64,000 nt of DNA from Myroides phaeus (GTDB taxonomy: Bacteria; Bacteroidota; Bacteroidia; Flavobacteriales; Flavobacteriaceae), in assembly GCF_009799805.1 (NCBI RefSeq), contig NZ_CP047050.1, forward strand, positions 1,192,001 through 1,256,000, written 5' to 3'. The notes beneath the pieces were generated by a model that saw only the letters and a program-made list of their open reading frames with translations, ran no database searches and was not told where the DNA came from. Shown here in pieces: positions 1 to 7,909 of this stretch. How positions within the stretch are numbered: position 1 is the stretch's first letter; the number at the start of each line of letters is the position of its first letter. A program made the position numbers and the translations under genes.

Positions 1-1
1 A

Positions 2-274
2 AGTTTTGGAGTGAGTAGTTCAGGTAAAATTACTGCATCAGGAAAAGCAAATGAGGTTAATGCATCAGCATCAAGTTCTGGAAATATCAAAGCAAGAGAA
101 TTTGCTACAAAGACATTAGATGGCCGTGCAAGTTCATCAGGTTCAATGATTTTTACTGTTTCTGATGAGGTAGTAGGGAGAGCAAGTTCATCAGGGCGCG
201 TTCAATACGTTGGTGATGTTCAAAAAGTAAATGTTTCAACTTCTTCATCAGGATCAGTAAAGAGGGTTGAGTAA
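2..274 (+). CDS. DUF2807 (GIN-domain) protein, C-terminal fragment
   Basis: The reading frame is open from the left edge, so only the last ~90 residues are visible. They form a regular series of short strands, each with an S-S-S-G or A-S-S-S-G turn (five copies at about 15-20 residue spacing). This is the pattern of the right-handed beta-helix 'head GIN' domain DUF2807, found in cell-surface or periplasmic proteins of Bacteroidota. No function is established for the family. It ends 34 nt before the ABC permease gene on the same strand, so it may belong to the same transcript. The start codon and any signal peptide are outside the window. Confidence 0.8.
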   Translation, partial: SFGVSSSGKITASGKANEVNASASSSGNIKAREFATKTLDGRASSSGSMIFTVSDEVVGRASSSGRVQYVGDVQKVNVSTSSSGSVKRVE

Positions 275-308
275 TCAATACAGATAAAATAAAAGTGTAA
301 GGATTCCT

Positions 309-2735
309 ATGATAGCGAATTGGTTTAAATTATATATCAAGAATTTAATGAAGAACAAGATTGTTTCTGCATTAAACATTTTAGGGTTGGCGGTTGGAAT
401 GACAGCTGTTATCCTCGTATTGTTATTTTGGAATAACGAGCATAGTTATAACCAGTGGAATCCTTATAAAAATAGAGTATATGAAGTAGAGGGAACGTCA
501 GAGTCGTATTTTAAAAATTGGTTTCCAGCGCCTGTTACAAACAATTTAGATAAGCTATCAGATATTGTAGAAGCTTATAACTTTAGCTTTACGTTTGACG
601 ATATTTCAAGTGTTGAGGTAGAGGGACGCAAAGATTTTTTGTACGAAATAAGTGAGAAGCAAGCTAACTTTTTTGAATTTTTTCCGTTTGAAGCAATTTA
701 TGGAAGTGCAGAGGAATATAAAAAGAATTATAAAGACGCTTTAGCGATTGACATAACAGAAGCAGAGCGATTATTTGGCAAAGGGGTTAATCCAATTGGG
801 AAGACGATTGTACTGGAAAATGGAAAGGTGTTATCTGTCCGTTTTGTTTATCGTGTTCCTGGAAATAGTTCCGTTACTTTTAAAGGCTTAACCTCTTTTG
901 TTACTGAAGACCAAATAGCTTTTAATAGAGAAAATAATTGGGGAGATCACAATTATACTTTGTTGCTGAAGTTAAAAGAAGGAATCCAGATTAAAGATGT
1001 TCAGGAACGTATCAGAGATGTGATTTACGACGATGTTTTTCAAATGTATATGAAGAATAAGTCGCTTACTTTAGAAGAGTTAAAGAAAAATTTTAAAGAT
1101 AACATTGTACTTCATTTTAATCCATTAGATACAGTTCACTTAAATCCCCTTTCAGGAGGATTGGGAGGAGGAGCAACTGCGGCAAAGGTGTTGAATATAA
1201 TGATGGTTTCTGCTGTCTTATTGTTAGTGTTATCTATTATAAACGCAGTTAACTTGGCTTTAGTTAACAGTTTTAAACGCGCCAAAGAAATAGGAATCAG
1301 AAAAGCAATAGGCGTTACAAAAGGACAATTGTTTCAACAGTTTATTTTTGAATCAATTCTTACTGTAGCTGTAGCTTTGGCGATTGCTTTAGTGTTTGTT
1401 GAGGTATTACTACCGTATTTTAATTTGTTAGTTAATCGAACCATTGTGTTTAATCTATCTACTCTTGCATTGCCAATTGTTGGAATTGCTTTAGTGGTTA
1501 TTTTATTGTCGGGTACATTGCCAAGTTTATTCTTGATTTCATTTGATACGTTGAAAGTGTTGAAGGGGAATTATATGCGTGGAAAAGCAGGTATTCGCAT
1601 TCGAAATGTGTTTTTAATTTTACAGTTTGTCATCGCCTTTTTCTTTTTGACAACCGCTGTTTTTATTCACAAACAGGTAGATTATATTTTACAAGAGGAC
1701 TTAGGCTTTAATGGCAATCAGGTTGTTAATATTAATTTTAAAATTAAGGATATTAGCAAGCGAAATACGCTTTATCAACAGATAGAATCTGACTTAAAAA
1801 AGATTGCAGGCGTAAAAGAAACGACGATGCATTCAATGCGTATTGGTGGAGGGTATAGCAGTGCTTCTGGAAATAAAATAGGAGACACTTCTGTTCAAAG
1901 TAACAATGTTTCTGTAGGTTATGATTTTTTAAAAGTGTTTGATGGAGAGTTGGTAGAAGGGCGTTTCTTTGATCGTAACCTTGCAACAGATAGTGTTAGT
2001 AAAGTTCTCGTTAATGAAACATTTAAAACAACTTTCAATTTTTCAGATGGAATACTTGGAAAGAAGATAAAGTGGAATGGAAAAGAGTTTGAGGTAATTG
2101 GTGTTGTAAAAGATATGAAGATAGAAGGGGTTAGTAAAAGCACTAATCCGTCAACCTATTTTATGCCTAATTCAGTTGATTGGTTTTATTATTTGGCGGA
2201 TCATATCGCAGTAAAAATAGACGCTAAAGATACCCAAAAAACATTACAGGCATTAGAGGATTTTTGGAGTAAAAGGATAGACTCTACATATCCTATGCAA
2301 TATACATTTGCAAATGAAGACTTCGCTAAGAGTTACCAAAAAACACTATATCAACGTACGTTGTTTATGTGTTTGATGGGGGTATCAGTATTTATAGCGC
2401 TGTTTGGCTTGATGGCAATTGTGTCTTTCAGTATTGAAAGCAGGTTAAAAGAAATAGCAATTCGCAGGGTATTAGGAGCTGATTCCACTAATCTGATTTT
2501 AAAGTTATCTGTGCGATTTATTGTGTATTGTCTTATTGGTTTTATCATATCAATTTACCCTGTAGTCTATGTAATGAATCTGTGGTTAGAGGACTTTGTT
2601 TATCGCATTTCAATCACTGTATTACCATTTGTTATTGCTTTTGTATGCTTGATGCTTTTCTCAATGTTATTAGTGTTTTGGAAAGCTTGGCAAGCAACGC
2701 GTATTAATGTTTTAAAGTATATTAATTATGAATAA
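309..2735 (+). CDS. ABC transporter permease, MacB/FtsX family
   Basis: An inner-membrane permease of 808 residues built from two tandem FtsX-type units. A membrane segment near residues 18-40 is followed by a large extracytoplasmic MacB-PCD-like domain (about 45-285), three membrane helices (295-410), a second unit starting with a helix near 435-460, another periplasmic domain (465-680) and three final helices (685-800). The motif R-A-K-E-I-G-I-R-K-A after the first helix set and L-K-E-I-A-I-R-R-V in the second are the usual FtsX coupling-helix signatures. Such permeases work with a MacB ATPase and an adaptor, neither of which is in the window. The gene overlaps the TolC-like gene by 8 bp, which supports an efflux role. 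The substrate is unknown. Confidence 0.88.
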   Translation: MIANWFKLYIKNLMKNKIVSALNILGLAVGMTAVILVLLFWNNEHSYNQWNPYKNRVYEVEGTSESYFKNWFPAPVTNNLDKLSDIVEAYNFSFTFDDISSVEVEGRKDFLYEISEKQANFFEFFPFEAIYGSAEEYKKNYKDALAIDITEAERLFGKGVNPIGKTIVLENGKVLSVRFVYRVPGNSSVTFKGLTSFVTEDQIAFNRENNWGDHNYTLLLKLKEGIQIKDVQERIRDVIYDDVFQMYMKNKSLTLEELKKNFKDNIVLHFNPLDTVHLNPLSGGLGGGATAAKVLNIMMVSAVLLLVLSIINAVNLALVNSFKRAKEIGIRKAIGVTKGQLFQQFIFESILTVAVALAIALVFVEVLLPYFNLLVNRTIVFNLSTLALPIVGIALVVILLSGTLPSLFLISFDTLKVLKGNYMRGKAGIRIRNVFLILQFVIAFFFLTTAVFIHKQVDYILQEDLGFNGNQVVNINFKIKDISKRNTLYQQIESDLKKIAGVKETTMHSMRIGGGYSSASGNKIGDTSVQSNNVSVGYDFLKVFDGELVEGRFFDRNLATDSVSKVLVNETFKTTFNFSDGILGKKIKWNGKEFEVIGVVKDMKIEGVSKSTNPSTYFMPNSVDWFYYLADHIAVKIDAKDTQKTLQALEDFWSKRIDSTYPMQYTFANEDFAKSYQKTLYQRTLFMCLMGVSVFIALFGLMAIVSFSIESRLKEIAIRRVLGADSTNLILKLSVRFIVYCLIGFIISIYPVVYVMNLWLEDFVYRISITVLPFVIAFVCLMLFSMLLVFWKAWQATRINVLKYINYE

Positions 2736-4023
2736 AGTAAGTTGTTTATTGTTTGTCATAATGTTTGCGTTTAGTTCTTATGCTCAAGAACAATGGACTT
2801 TGCGTGATTGTGTTGAAAAAGGCAAAGAAAATAGCTATAAGCTGATGGTTGCCAGTTTAACGAAAAGCGTTGCAGAGAAGTCAAAGCAAAGTGTTGCTTC
2901 TTATTATTTGCCTAAAGTAAATTTAAATGGGAGTCAAGGATATAACTTTGGTTCGGCCGTAGATATGAGTACAAACTCGCGTGTTAGTTCAAATATTGCA
3001 ACAACACAAGCTTCTGTAAATACCAGTTTAGAGTTGTTTAATTGGTCAAATTTTGTAGAAAATAAGCAACAGCAGTTATTGGTTGATTATGCAGAATTGA
3101 GCGAACAAGAAGTATTTTATGAATACCAATCAGAATTGTTGCAATTGTTTTTTGGGATTATTGGAACACAAGAATTTTTAAAGATTCAACAACAGCAATA
3201 CGTCAATAGTGAAGAGAACTTCCACCGTGTAAGGAAAGAAGTTGAAGCAGGTGCAAAGCCACAGAGTGACTTGTATGATATAGACTTTATTTTTCACAAT
3301 GAGAAAATCAATATTCAGCAAACAGAGAATGATTTGAATAATCAAAAGATGCGGCTATTGCATTTGTTGAATGTAGACTCGCTGTCAACAAGTCAAATTA
3401 CGTTGGTTTATCAAGAGGAAGTAATAGATTTATTTACAGACTATACATTCAATCCTACGCTTGAGAAGTTTCGTTTAAATCAGATGATTTTGGAGAAAGA
3501 CAAGCAACTTTTAAGGTCATCTAATTTGCCTTATTTATCAGCTAATTATTCTTTTGGATCTTTTTATTCACGTCCTTTCAATACTGCTTTAGACCTTGAT
3601 ATTAACGCTTTTTCAAAGCAAATGGGAGACAATAAGAGTCATTCTATTAGCTTGCAATTAACCATTCCAATATTTCAAGGAGGGAATATTATTCGTAAAG
3701 TGAAAAAGAAAGAAGAAGAATTGCGATTAAATGAAATGCGAATTAAAGAGAGTGAAACAGGATTATTGAAGCAAAATCAAGAAATAAATCAGGAGATTGA
3801 ACAATTAGATTTAATAGCACAACAGCTGTCTAAGGGAATAGAGTTGTCACAGAAGTCATTCATTACAACGCAAGTTAAGTACGAGAATGGTAAAGCAGAT
3901 ATTTTTTCTTTCAATGCTGCTAAAAATCAAATGTTAAGTGCTCAATATGCCTTGATTAAGAATAATATAAACAGGTCTTTATTGGTAAAAAGACTTCAGT
4001 TAAATAATACTAATATGCTATAA
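2728..4023 (+). CDS. TolC-family outer membrane efflux protein
   Basis: 431 residues beginning with a signal peptide (cleavage probably after F-S-S-Y-A, residue 19). The remainder is mostly long amphipathic helix, with a repeated organisation in the two halves, as expected for outer membrane efflux protein repeats that form the TolC channel-tunnel. The length agrees with the family. The ATG lies inside the last codons of the permease gene (8-bp overlap), so the two are translationally coupled and probably form the permease and exit duct of one tripartite exporter. A hairpin overlapping the stop codon may end the transcript. No particular substrate can be assigned. Confidence 0.88.
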   Translation: MNKVSCLLFVIMFAFSSYAQEQWTLRDCVEKGKENSYKLMVASLTKSVAEKSKQSVASYYLPKVNLNGSQGYNFGSAVDMSTNSRVSSNIATTQASVNTSLELFNWSNFVENKQQQLLVDYAELSEQEVFYEYQSELLQLFFGIIGTQEFLKIQQQQYVNSEENFHRVRKEVEAGAKPQSDLYDIDFIFHNEKINIQQTENDLNNQKMRLLHLLNVDSLSTSQITLVYQEEVIDLFTDYTFNPTLEKFRLNQMILEKDKQLLRSSNLPYLSANYSFGSFYSRPFNTALDLDINAFSKQMGDNKSHSISLQLTIPIFQGGNIIRKVKKKEEELRLNEMRIKESETGLLKQNQEINQEIEQLDLIAQQLSKGIELSQKSFITTQVKYENGKADIFSFNAAKNQMLSAQYALIKNNINRSLLVKRLQLNNTNML

Positions 4024-4045
4024 TTAAAAGTTATAGCATTATTTG
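4015..4045 (+). terminator. Weak terminator-like hairpin after the TolC gene
   Basis: Arms ATGCTATAA (4015-4023) and TTATAGCAT (4031-4039) are perfectly complementary over 9 bp with a 7-nt loop and are followed by a T-rich stretch. The left arm contains the stop codon. The stem is AT-rich, so termination may be inefficient. Confidence 0.5.
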
Positions 4046-4086
4046 TATTTAGAATATATTAACATTAAAATTTCAAATATTCCCAC

Positions 4087-4094
4087 TATATTTG
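4087..4094 (+). promoter_or_regulatory. Bacteroidota -7 box for the mrp operon
   Basis: TATATTTG matches the Bacteroidota -7 consensus TAnnTTTG exactly and lies 46 bp before the mrp start codon. No clear TTG/TTTG -33 element is visible at 17-23 bp spacing, so this is a partial match. Confidence 0.5.
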
Positions 4095-4140
4095 CGTTAG
4101 TCAGAATTTATATTAAATTGTTGAAAACTAATCGCATATA

Positions 4141-5271
4141 ATGAAATTAGATAGAAAAGAAATTCTTAAAGCATTGGAAACTATTTCAATCGCTGGAGAA
4201 GGAAAGAATATGGTAGAAAGTGGAGCTGTTAGCAACGTAGTAACTTTTGGAGACGAAGTTGTTGTTGATTTAGTGTTAACTACACCAGCTTTACATATTA
4301 AAAAAAGAGCGGAAGTGGATGTAATGAAAGTTATTCACGACCAAATTTATGACAAAGCAAAAGTAAAAGTCAATATAAAAGTAGAAGCTCCAGAGAAACC
4401 TGAAATCAAAGGAAAAGCAATACCAGGTATTAAGAATATCGTTGCTGTATCTTCAGGAAAAGGAGGAGTAGGTAAATCTACTGTAACTGCAAACTTAGCA
4501 GCAAGTTTAGCAAATATGGGATTCAAAGTTGGTATTTTAGATGCTGATATTTACGGTCCTTCTATGCCAATTATGTTTGACGTAGAGAATGCTAAACCAA
4601 TCTCTGTAGAAGTAGATGGTAAATCTAAGATGAAGCCAGTAACTGCATATGGAGTAGAAATTCTTTCAATCGGATTCTTCACAAAAGGAGATCAAGCGAT
4701 CATTTGGAGAGGACCAATGGCAGCAAAAGCATTAAACCAGATGATTTTTGATGCAGATTGGGGAGAATTAGATTTCTTATTAGTTGACTTACCTCCAGGA
4801 ACAGGAGATATTCACTTATCAATTATGCAGTCTTTACCAATTACAGGAGCAGTTGTAGTTTCTACACCTCAAGCTGTAGCATTGGCAGATGCTAAAAAAG
4901 GAGTATCTATGTTTATGTCAGAAAGTATCAACGTACCAGTATTGGGAATTGTTGAGAATATGGCGTATTTTACACCTGAAGAATTACCAGAAAACAAATA
5001 TTACATTTTCGGAGAAAACGGAGCTAAAAACTTAGCAGAAGATTTACAAGTACCTTTCTTAGGAGAAGTGCCAATTGTACAAAGTATTCGTGAAGCAGGA
5101 GACTATGGTCGCCCAGCAGCGTTACAAAATGATACGATCATTTCAGAAGTTTTCAATAACGTTACAAGAAATGTAGTAGAGCAAGTTGTGTTAAGAAATG
5201 AATCTTTACCACCAACAGAAGCTATTAAAATTACTACTATGGCTGGTTGTTCATCAGCAGGTAAAAAATAA
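4141..5271 (+). CDS. mrp: Mrp/NBP35-family Fe-S cluster carrier ATPase
   Basis: 376 residues. An N-terminal DUF59/MIP18-like domain (about 1-95) precedes a deviant Walker A P-loop G-K-G-G-V-G-K-S (residues 106-113) of the Mrp/NBP35 group, followed by the D-A-D-I-Y-G-P-S motif. Members bind and transfer Fe-S clusters to apoproteins using ATP. The neighbours (NifU-like protein, ferredoxin reductase, ferredoxin) fit this role. The CxxC pair that usually follows the 'G-I-V-E-N-M' motif is missing here: the segment reads M-A-Y-F-T-P-E-E. The only C-terminal cysteine is in the tail A-G-C-S-S-A-G. How this variant holds its cluster is not clear from sequence. Confidence 0.92.
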   Translation: MKLDRKEILKALETISIAGEGKNMVESGAVSNVVTFGDEVVVDLVLTTPALHIKKRAEVDVMKVIHDQIYDKAKVKVNIKVEAPEKPEIKGKAIPGIKNIVAVSSGKGGVGKSTVTANLAASLANMGFKVGILDADIYGPSMPIMFDVENAKPISVEVDGKSKMKPVTAYGVEILSIGFFTKGDQAIIWRGPMAAKALNQMIFDADWGELDFLLVDLPPGTGDIHLSIMQSLPITGAVVVSTPQAVALADAKKGVSMFMSESINVPVLGIVENMAYFTPEELPENKYYIFGENGAKNLAEDLQVPFLGEVPIVQSIREAGDYGRPAALQNDTIISEVFNNVTRNVVEQVVLRNESLPPTEAIKITTMAGCSSAGKK

Positions 5272-5291
5272 TGATTAATTTATAAAGAAAT

Positions 5292-5531
5292 ATGACATCA
5301 CAAACTATCAAACAGAATGTCGAAAAGGCGTTAGATGAAATCCGTCCGTTTTTACAAGCAGATGGAGGAGACATCACACTTTTAGACATTGTAGATGACA
5401 AGCACGTAAAGGTTCGCTTAGAAGGAGCTTGTACAGCTTGCAGTGTTAATCAAATGACGCTAAGTGCTGGAGTGGAAACTACTATTAAAAAGTATGCTCC
5501 AGAGATCGAATCTGTAGTTAATGTCGGCTAA
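5292..5531 (+). CDS. NifU C-terminal-domain protein (Fe-S scaffold or carrier)
   Basis: A 79-residue stand-alone NifU C-terminal domain, with the conserved F-L-Q-A-D-G-G-D motif and the cluster-binding C-x-x-C (Cys47 and Cys50, in G-A-C-T-A-C). Proteins of this kind (Nfu) accept and deliver 4Fe-4S or 2Fe-2S clusters. It starts 20 nt after mrp on the same strand and is followed by a strong hairpin, so mrp and nfu form a two-gene transcript of Fe-S cluster carriers. Confidence 0.92.
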   Translation: MTSQTIKQNVEKALDEIRPFLQADGGDITLLDIVDDKHVKVRLEGACTACSVNQMTLSAGVETTIKKYAPEIESVVNVG

Positions 5532-5540
5532 AAATAACAT

Positions 5541-5607
5541 AGTCAACTATCAATAAACAACCCGTTTGTGGTGTTATTCATTGATAGTTGACTTTTATCA
5601 TTTTTAA
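5541..5607 (+). terminator. Long-armed terminator after the nfu gene
   Basis: A perfect 14-bp inverted repeat, AGTCAACTATCAAT (5541-5554) with its complement at 5580-5593, separated by 25 nt and followed by ACTTTTATCATTTTT. The arms are longer than in most terminators of this window and the loop is large. Confidence 0.7.
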
Positions 5608-5649
5608 TAATTATAGCAAAGAGGAACTTTGCCCAAAAGAAACTACATC

Positions 5650-6705
5650 ATGATTGAAACAGATATAATAATTATTGGAGCGGGCCCTACAGGTCTGTTC
5701 GCTGTATTCGAAGCAGGATTATTAAAATTAAAGTGTCATCTAATAGATGGGCTTCCTCAGCCAGGAGGTCAGTTAACTGAGTTGTATCCAAAGAAACCTA
5801 TTTTTGATATTCCTGGATATCCATCAGTTGGTGCTGCAGAGTTGATCGATAATTTAATGGAACAAATAAAACAGTTCCAACCTGGATTTACATTAAATGA
5901 AGTTGCAGAAACAGTTGAAAAACTTGAAGATGGAACGTTTATCGTTACAACAAATAAAGGTACAAAACATCACGGAAAAGCAGTTGCTATTGCTGGAGGT
6001 TTAGGTTCTTTTGAACCAAGAAAACCAGAATTAGAGAACTTAGCTTTTTACGAAGATAAAGGAGTTGAATACTTTGTGAAAAAACCTGAAATGTTTGCAG
6101 GTAAGAAGATTGTTATCGCTGGTGGTGGTGACTCTGCTTTAGACTGGAGTATTTACTTAGCTGAGATTGCAGCTGAAGTTCATTTGGTTCACAGAAGAAA
6201 TGAATTTAGAGGAGCTTTAGATTCAGTTGAAAAAGTACAGGTTTTAAAAGATCAAGGTAAGATAAACTTAATTACGCCTGCAGAGGTTGTTGCTTTAAAA
6301 GGGAATGACGAGAAATTAGAGGCTGTAGTGATTGAGAAAGATGGAGAGCAATCAGAAGTTGCTTGTGATTACTTTATTCCTTTATTCGGGTTAACACCTA
6401 AGTTAGGACCAATTGCTAATTGGGGATTAGAGATAGAGAAAAATGCTATTAAAGTTAATAATGCATTAGACTATCAAACTAACATTCCTGGTATTTATGC
6501 TATTGGAGACGTAAACACTTATCCTGGTAAATTAAAGTTGATTTTATGTGGTTTCCACGAAGCAACATTAATGTGTCAAAGTGTTTATAATATGATGAAT
6601 CCTGGTAAGAAATTTGTATTAAAATATACAACAGTATCTGGAATTAACGGGTTTGATGGAACACGTAAAGAAGCAGAAAAAGCTGTTGTAAAAGCAATAG
6701 ACTAA
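5650..6705 (+). CDS. Ferredoxin--NADP reductase (thioredoxin reductase-like type)
   Basis: 351 residues. The FAD-binding motif I-I-I-G-A-G-P-T-G-L-F is at the N-terminus and the NAD(P)-binding motif V-I-A-G-G-G-D-S-A near residue 160. The redox-active CxxC of thioredoxin reductases is absent, which places it with the TrxR-like ferredoxin--NADP+ reductases that move electrons between NADPH and ferredoxin. The next gene, 1 nt downstream, is a 2Fe-2S ferredoxin, the likely partner. A TTG codon at 5629 would extend the protein by seven residues. I chose the ATG at 5650 because it puts the dinucleotide fold at the very N-terminus, as is usual. Confidence 0.9.
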   Translation: MIETDIIIIGAGPTGLFAVFEAGLLKLKCHLIDGLPQPGGQLTELYPKKPIFDIPGYPSVGAAELIDNLMEQIKQFQPGFTLNEVAETVEKLEDGTFIVTTNKGTKHHGKAVAIAGGLGSFEPRKPELENLAFYEDKGVEYFVKKPEMFAGKKIVIAGGGDSALDWSIYLAEIAAEVHLVHRRNEFRGALDSVEKVQVLKDQGKINLITPAEVVALKGNDEKLEAVVIEKDGEQSEVACDYFIPLFGLTPKLGPIANWGLEIEKNAIKVNNALDYQTNIPGIYAIGDVNTYPGKLKLILCGFHEATLMCQSVYNMMNPGKKFVLKYTTVSGINGFDGTRKEAEKAVVKAID

Positions 6706-6706
6706 T

Positions 6707-7045
6707 ATGGCAGAAGATATTAAAATTACGATTGTAGACCGCGATGGCGTTGCCCATGAGGTAGATGCTCCTACAGACATGAATATGAACGTAATGGAGT
6801 TAGTACGTGCTTATGAGTTAGCTCCAGAAGGAACGATTGGAATTTGTGGAGGTATGGCGATGTGTGCTTCTTGTCAATGTTACGTCTTGAATGCAGATGA
6901 AGTAGAGCTTCCTGAGATGAATCCAGATGAGGATGCTATGCTATCAGAAGCATTTAACGTAAAAGACAATAGTAGATTAGGTTGTCAGTTGCATTTAACA
7001 CCTTCATTAGAAGGTTTAAAAGTTGAATTAGCGCCAGAAGGCTAA
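6707..7045 (+). CDS. 2Fe-2S ferredoxin (adrenodoxin type)
   Basis: 112 residues with the cluster pattern C-x5-C-x2-C (G-I-C-G-G-M-A-M-C-A-S-C) and a distal cysteine in R-L-G-C-Q-L-H-L, typical of adrenodoxin/putidaredoxin-type ferredoxins. It is a small cytoplasmic one-electron carrier. Its ATG follows the reductase stop codon by a single base, so the two are co-translated and almost surely exchange electrons. The acidic middle (E-V-E-L-P-E-M-N-P-D-E-D) fits a partner-docking surface. A strong terminator follows. Confidence 0.92.
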   Translation: MAEDIKITIVDRDGVAHEVDAPTDMNMNVMELVRAYELAPEGTIGICGGMAMCASCQCYVLNADEVELPEMNPDEDAMLSEAFNVKDNSRLGCQLHLTPSLEGLKVELAPEG

Positions 7046-7070
7046 TTATATAACAATACATAGTAATATA

Positions 7071-7101
7071 AAGGCTGTACGTTTACGTACAGCCTTTTTT
7101 T
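7071..7101 (+). terminator. Rho-independent terminator after the ferredoxin gene
   Basis: AAGGCTGTACG and CGTACAGCCTT form an 11-bp stem with a very short loop, followed by a run of Ts (7095-7101). Confidence 0.88.
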
Positions 7102-7151
7102 GTAACGATCATTGTAATCTTAGGTAAATTAAGGAGGATATTGAGAAGTAC

Positions 7152-7183
7152 AAAAAAAGGGATAACAATTTGTTATCCCTTTA
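7152..7183 (-). terminator. Rho-independent terminator after dedA (minus strand)
   Basis: The stem AAAGGGATAACA / TGTTATCCCTTT surrounds a short AT loop. On the minus strand it is followed by seven Ts (the A-run at 7153-7159). It lies just after the dedA stop codon. Confidence 0.85.
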
Positions 7184-7196
7184 TGTATATTTTATT

Positions 7197-7901
7197 TTAA
7201 GCTTCTTCACTGCTTTTTTTCTTTTCAGAACCACCTTTGCTTTTCATCAATTTGATGATTACAGGAAGTGTAGTAACTAAAACCAAGAATAAAACAATGT
7301 ACTCGATATAATCTTTTAAGTTGATACCGTAGCTATCCATTAACCATACTTGTAAGTAGTGACCTGCAAAGATTAATGTAGTAGCCCATAAGAAAGAACT
7401 GATTACGTTATATAACATAAAACGTTTGATATCCATTCTTACGATCCCAGCAATAATCGGAGCAAATGTTCTTACAACAGGTAAGAAACGAGCAAAGATA
7501 ATAGCTCTACCACCGTGTCTTTCAAAGAATACTTTAGATTCGTATAAGTATTTCTTTTTGTAAATAAAGTTATCTTTTACGTTATACAAATAGTTACCAC
7601 TTTTTGCACCAAACCAATAGCCAAAGGTGTTACCTAATATTCCGGCTAAGGCAACTAAAGTAGAAAGTAAAGCAACATTTACAAAGTCACTTTCAATTGC
7701 AAAAAGCTCTTGCATTAAAGCTGTGCTATAAATTCCAGAAAGGAATAATAAACTGTCTCCAGGTAAAAAGAATCCTGCAAACAATCCCGTTTCAGCGAAT
7801 ACAATGAATAGTACTACATAGATTCCGATTGAGTGACCAGCGATTTGTAGATTTATATAAAACTCAGGGTTAATTAACTGAGAAATTTGAAATTCGTCCA
7901 T
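7197..7901 (-). CDS. DedA-family membrane protein
   Basis: 234 residues with hydrophobic segments and the DedA/SNARE-associated (VTT) signatures E-T-G-L-F-A-G-F-F-L-P-G-D-S-L near residues 35-50 and F-A-R-F-L-P-V-V-R-T-F-A-P near 135-147. Members are inner-membrane proteins, several acting as undecaprenyl-phosphate or phospholipid transporters. Which lipid this one handles is not evident. The C-terminal tail is short, charged and Lys/Glu-rich. The gene begins 8 nt after the symporter stop codon on the same strand, so the two form an operon ending in the terminator at 7152-7183. Confidence 0.9.
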   Translation of the reverse strand: MDEFQISQLINPEFYINLQIAGHSIGIYVVLFIVFAETGLFAGFFLPGDSLLFLSGIYSTALMQELFAIESDFVNVALLSTLVALAGILGNTFGYWFGAKSGNYLYNVKDNFIYKKKYLYESKVFFERHGGRAIIFARFLPVVRTFAPIIAGIVRMDIKRFMLYNVISSFLWATTLIFAGHYLQVWLMDSYGINLKDYIEYIVLFLVLVTTLPVIIKLMKSKGGSEKKKSSEEA

Positions 7902-7909
7902 AATTGTTT

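Noticed and set aside
5629..5649. TTG start for the ferredoxin--NADP reductase
   Set aside because: The ATG at 5650 gives the standard N-terminal FAD fold; the TTG adds seven unconserved residues.
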